Of a DNA stretch of 6,949 nt, positions 6,765 to 6,949 are shown piece after piece. The notes under the pieces are model-generated. The model made no database searches. It was not told where the DNA came from and was given only the letters and a program-made list of their open reading frames with translations. The first letter of the stretch is position 1. Each line of letters starts with the position of its first letter. The position numbers were made by a program, and so were the translations under genes. Origin of the DNA: Mycobacterium sp. (GTDB lineage: Bacteria; Actinomycetota; Actinomycetes; Mycobacteriales; Mycobacteriaceae). Location of the stretch: NCBI GenBank assembly GCA_023264755.1, contig JAHFVB010000272.1, forward strand, positions 1-6,949, given 5' to 3'.

Positions 6765-6949
6765 TGGAACGGGTCAGCGAATCGGCGGTCGAGGCGGCGC
6801 GCAATCTGCGAGCCATGTTCAGCAGGTTGCGCAGGCGCCTGCTGGAGGTTGCGACCGCCGAAGACCTGACACCGTCCCAAACCGCGGTCCTGATCCGCCT
6901 GGTCAAGGACGGTCCCGCTTCGACCAGCCAGCTGGCCGGCGCGGAACGC
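6764..6949 (+). CDS. MarR-family transcriptional regulator, N-terminal part (3' end outside window)
   Basis: The first 62 residues are visible, opening MERVSESAVEAARNLRAMF. A long basic first helix (to about residue 30, with the cluster RLRRRLL) is followed by DLTPSQTAVLIRLVKDGPASTSQLAGAER, the classic MarR helix 2 to helix 3 segment that leads into the winged helix-turn-helix. The DNA recognition helix, the wing and the ligand-binding C-terminus are beyond the window. MarR proteins act as dimers that usually repress their own and neighbouring genes until a small ligand binds. The gene follows the permease by 32 bases with its own promoter and candidate operator. Whether it also controls the permease or genes downstream cannot be told from here. 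Confidence 0.88.
   Translation, partial: MERVSESAVEAARNLRAMFSRLRRRLLEVATAEDLTPSQTAVLIRLVKDGPASTSQLAGAER

Overview
The window reads as ordinary chromosome of a high-GC actinomycete, most likely a Mycobacteriaceae member (Mycobacterium/Mycolicibacterium type). This rests on the strongly GC-biased third codon positions, GTG starts, the mycobacterial-looking ThiD and ThiC sequences, the Septum_form-type proline-rich membrane protein, and above all a repeated leaderless-promoter layout typical of mycobacteria. The genus is inferred from recalled family sequences, not from a search. Every gene is on the + strand, and no gap between genes exceeds about 95 bases. I see no tRNA or rRNA, no insertion sequence, no CRISPR and no sign of horizontal transfer.

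Layout. 1-515: the 3' end of thiC (HMP-phosphate synthase). 523-1359: thiD (HMP-P kinase), seven bases later. 1349-1963: a KANL3/Tex30-like alpha/beta hydrolase that overlaps the end of thiD. These three look like one transcription unit whose promoter lies upstream of the window. 2003-2647: a single-pass membrane protein with a proline-rich cytoplasmic head and a four-cysteine outer domain of the Septum_form type. 2695-4182: a flavin-dependent Baeyer-Villiger-type monooxygenase, followed closely by a small DoxX-like membrane protein (4197-4466). 4562-5467: an exported NodB-fold polysaccharide deacetylase. 5499-6731: an APC-superfamily amino acid/polyamine permease. 6764 to the end: the N-terminal part of a MarR-family regulator, cut by the window edge.

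The most informative pattern is regulatory. Five genes that are not tightly coupled to their upstream neighbour (starts 2003, 2695, 4562, 5499 and 6764) all carry a TANNNT -10 hexamer ending 6 or 7 bases before the start codon, which predicts transcripts beginning at the start codon itself. The three other genes with visible starts (thiD, the hydrolase, the DoxX-like gene) lack it and instead show overlap, short spacing or a Shine-Dalgarno sequence. The window therefore divides into six predicted units: thiC-thiD-hydrolase, the Septum_form gene, monooxygenase-doxX-like, the deacetylase, the permease, and marR onward. The marR promoter also contains overlapping inverted repeats that could be an autoregulatory operator.

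I found no convincing new multi-gene defence, mobile or biosynthetic system. The better leads are the monooxygenase/DoxX-like pair, the hydrolase embedded in the thiamin operon, and the marR operator next to an APC permease.
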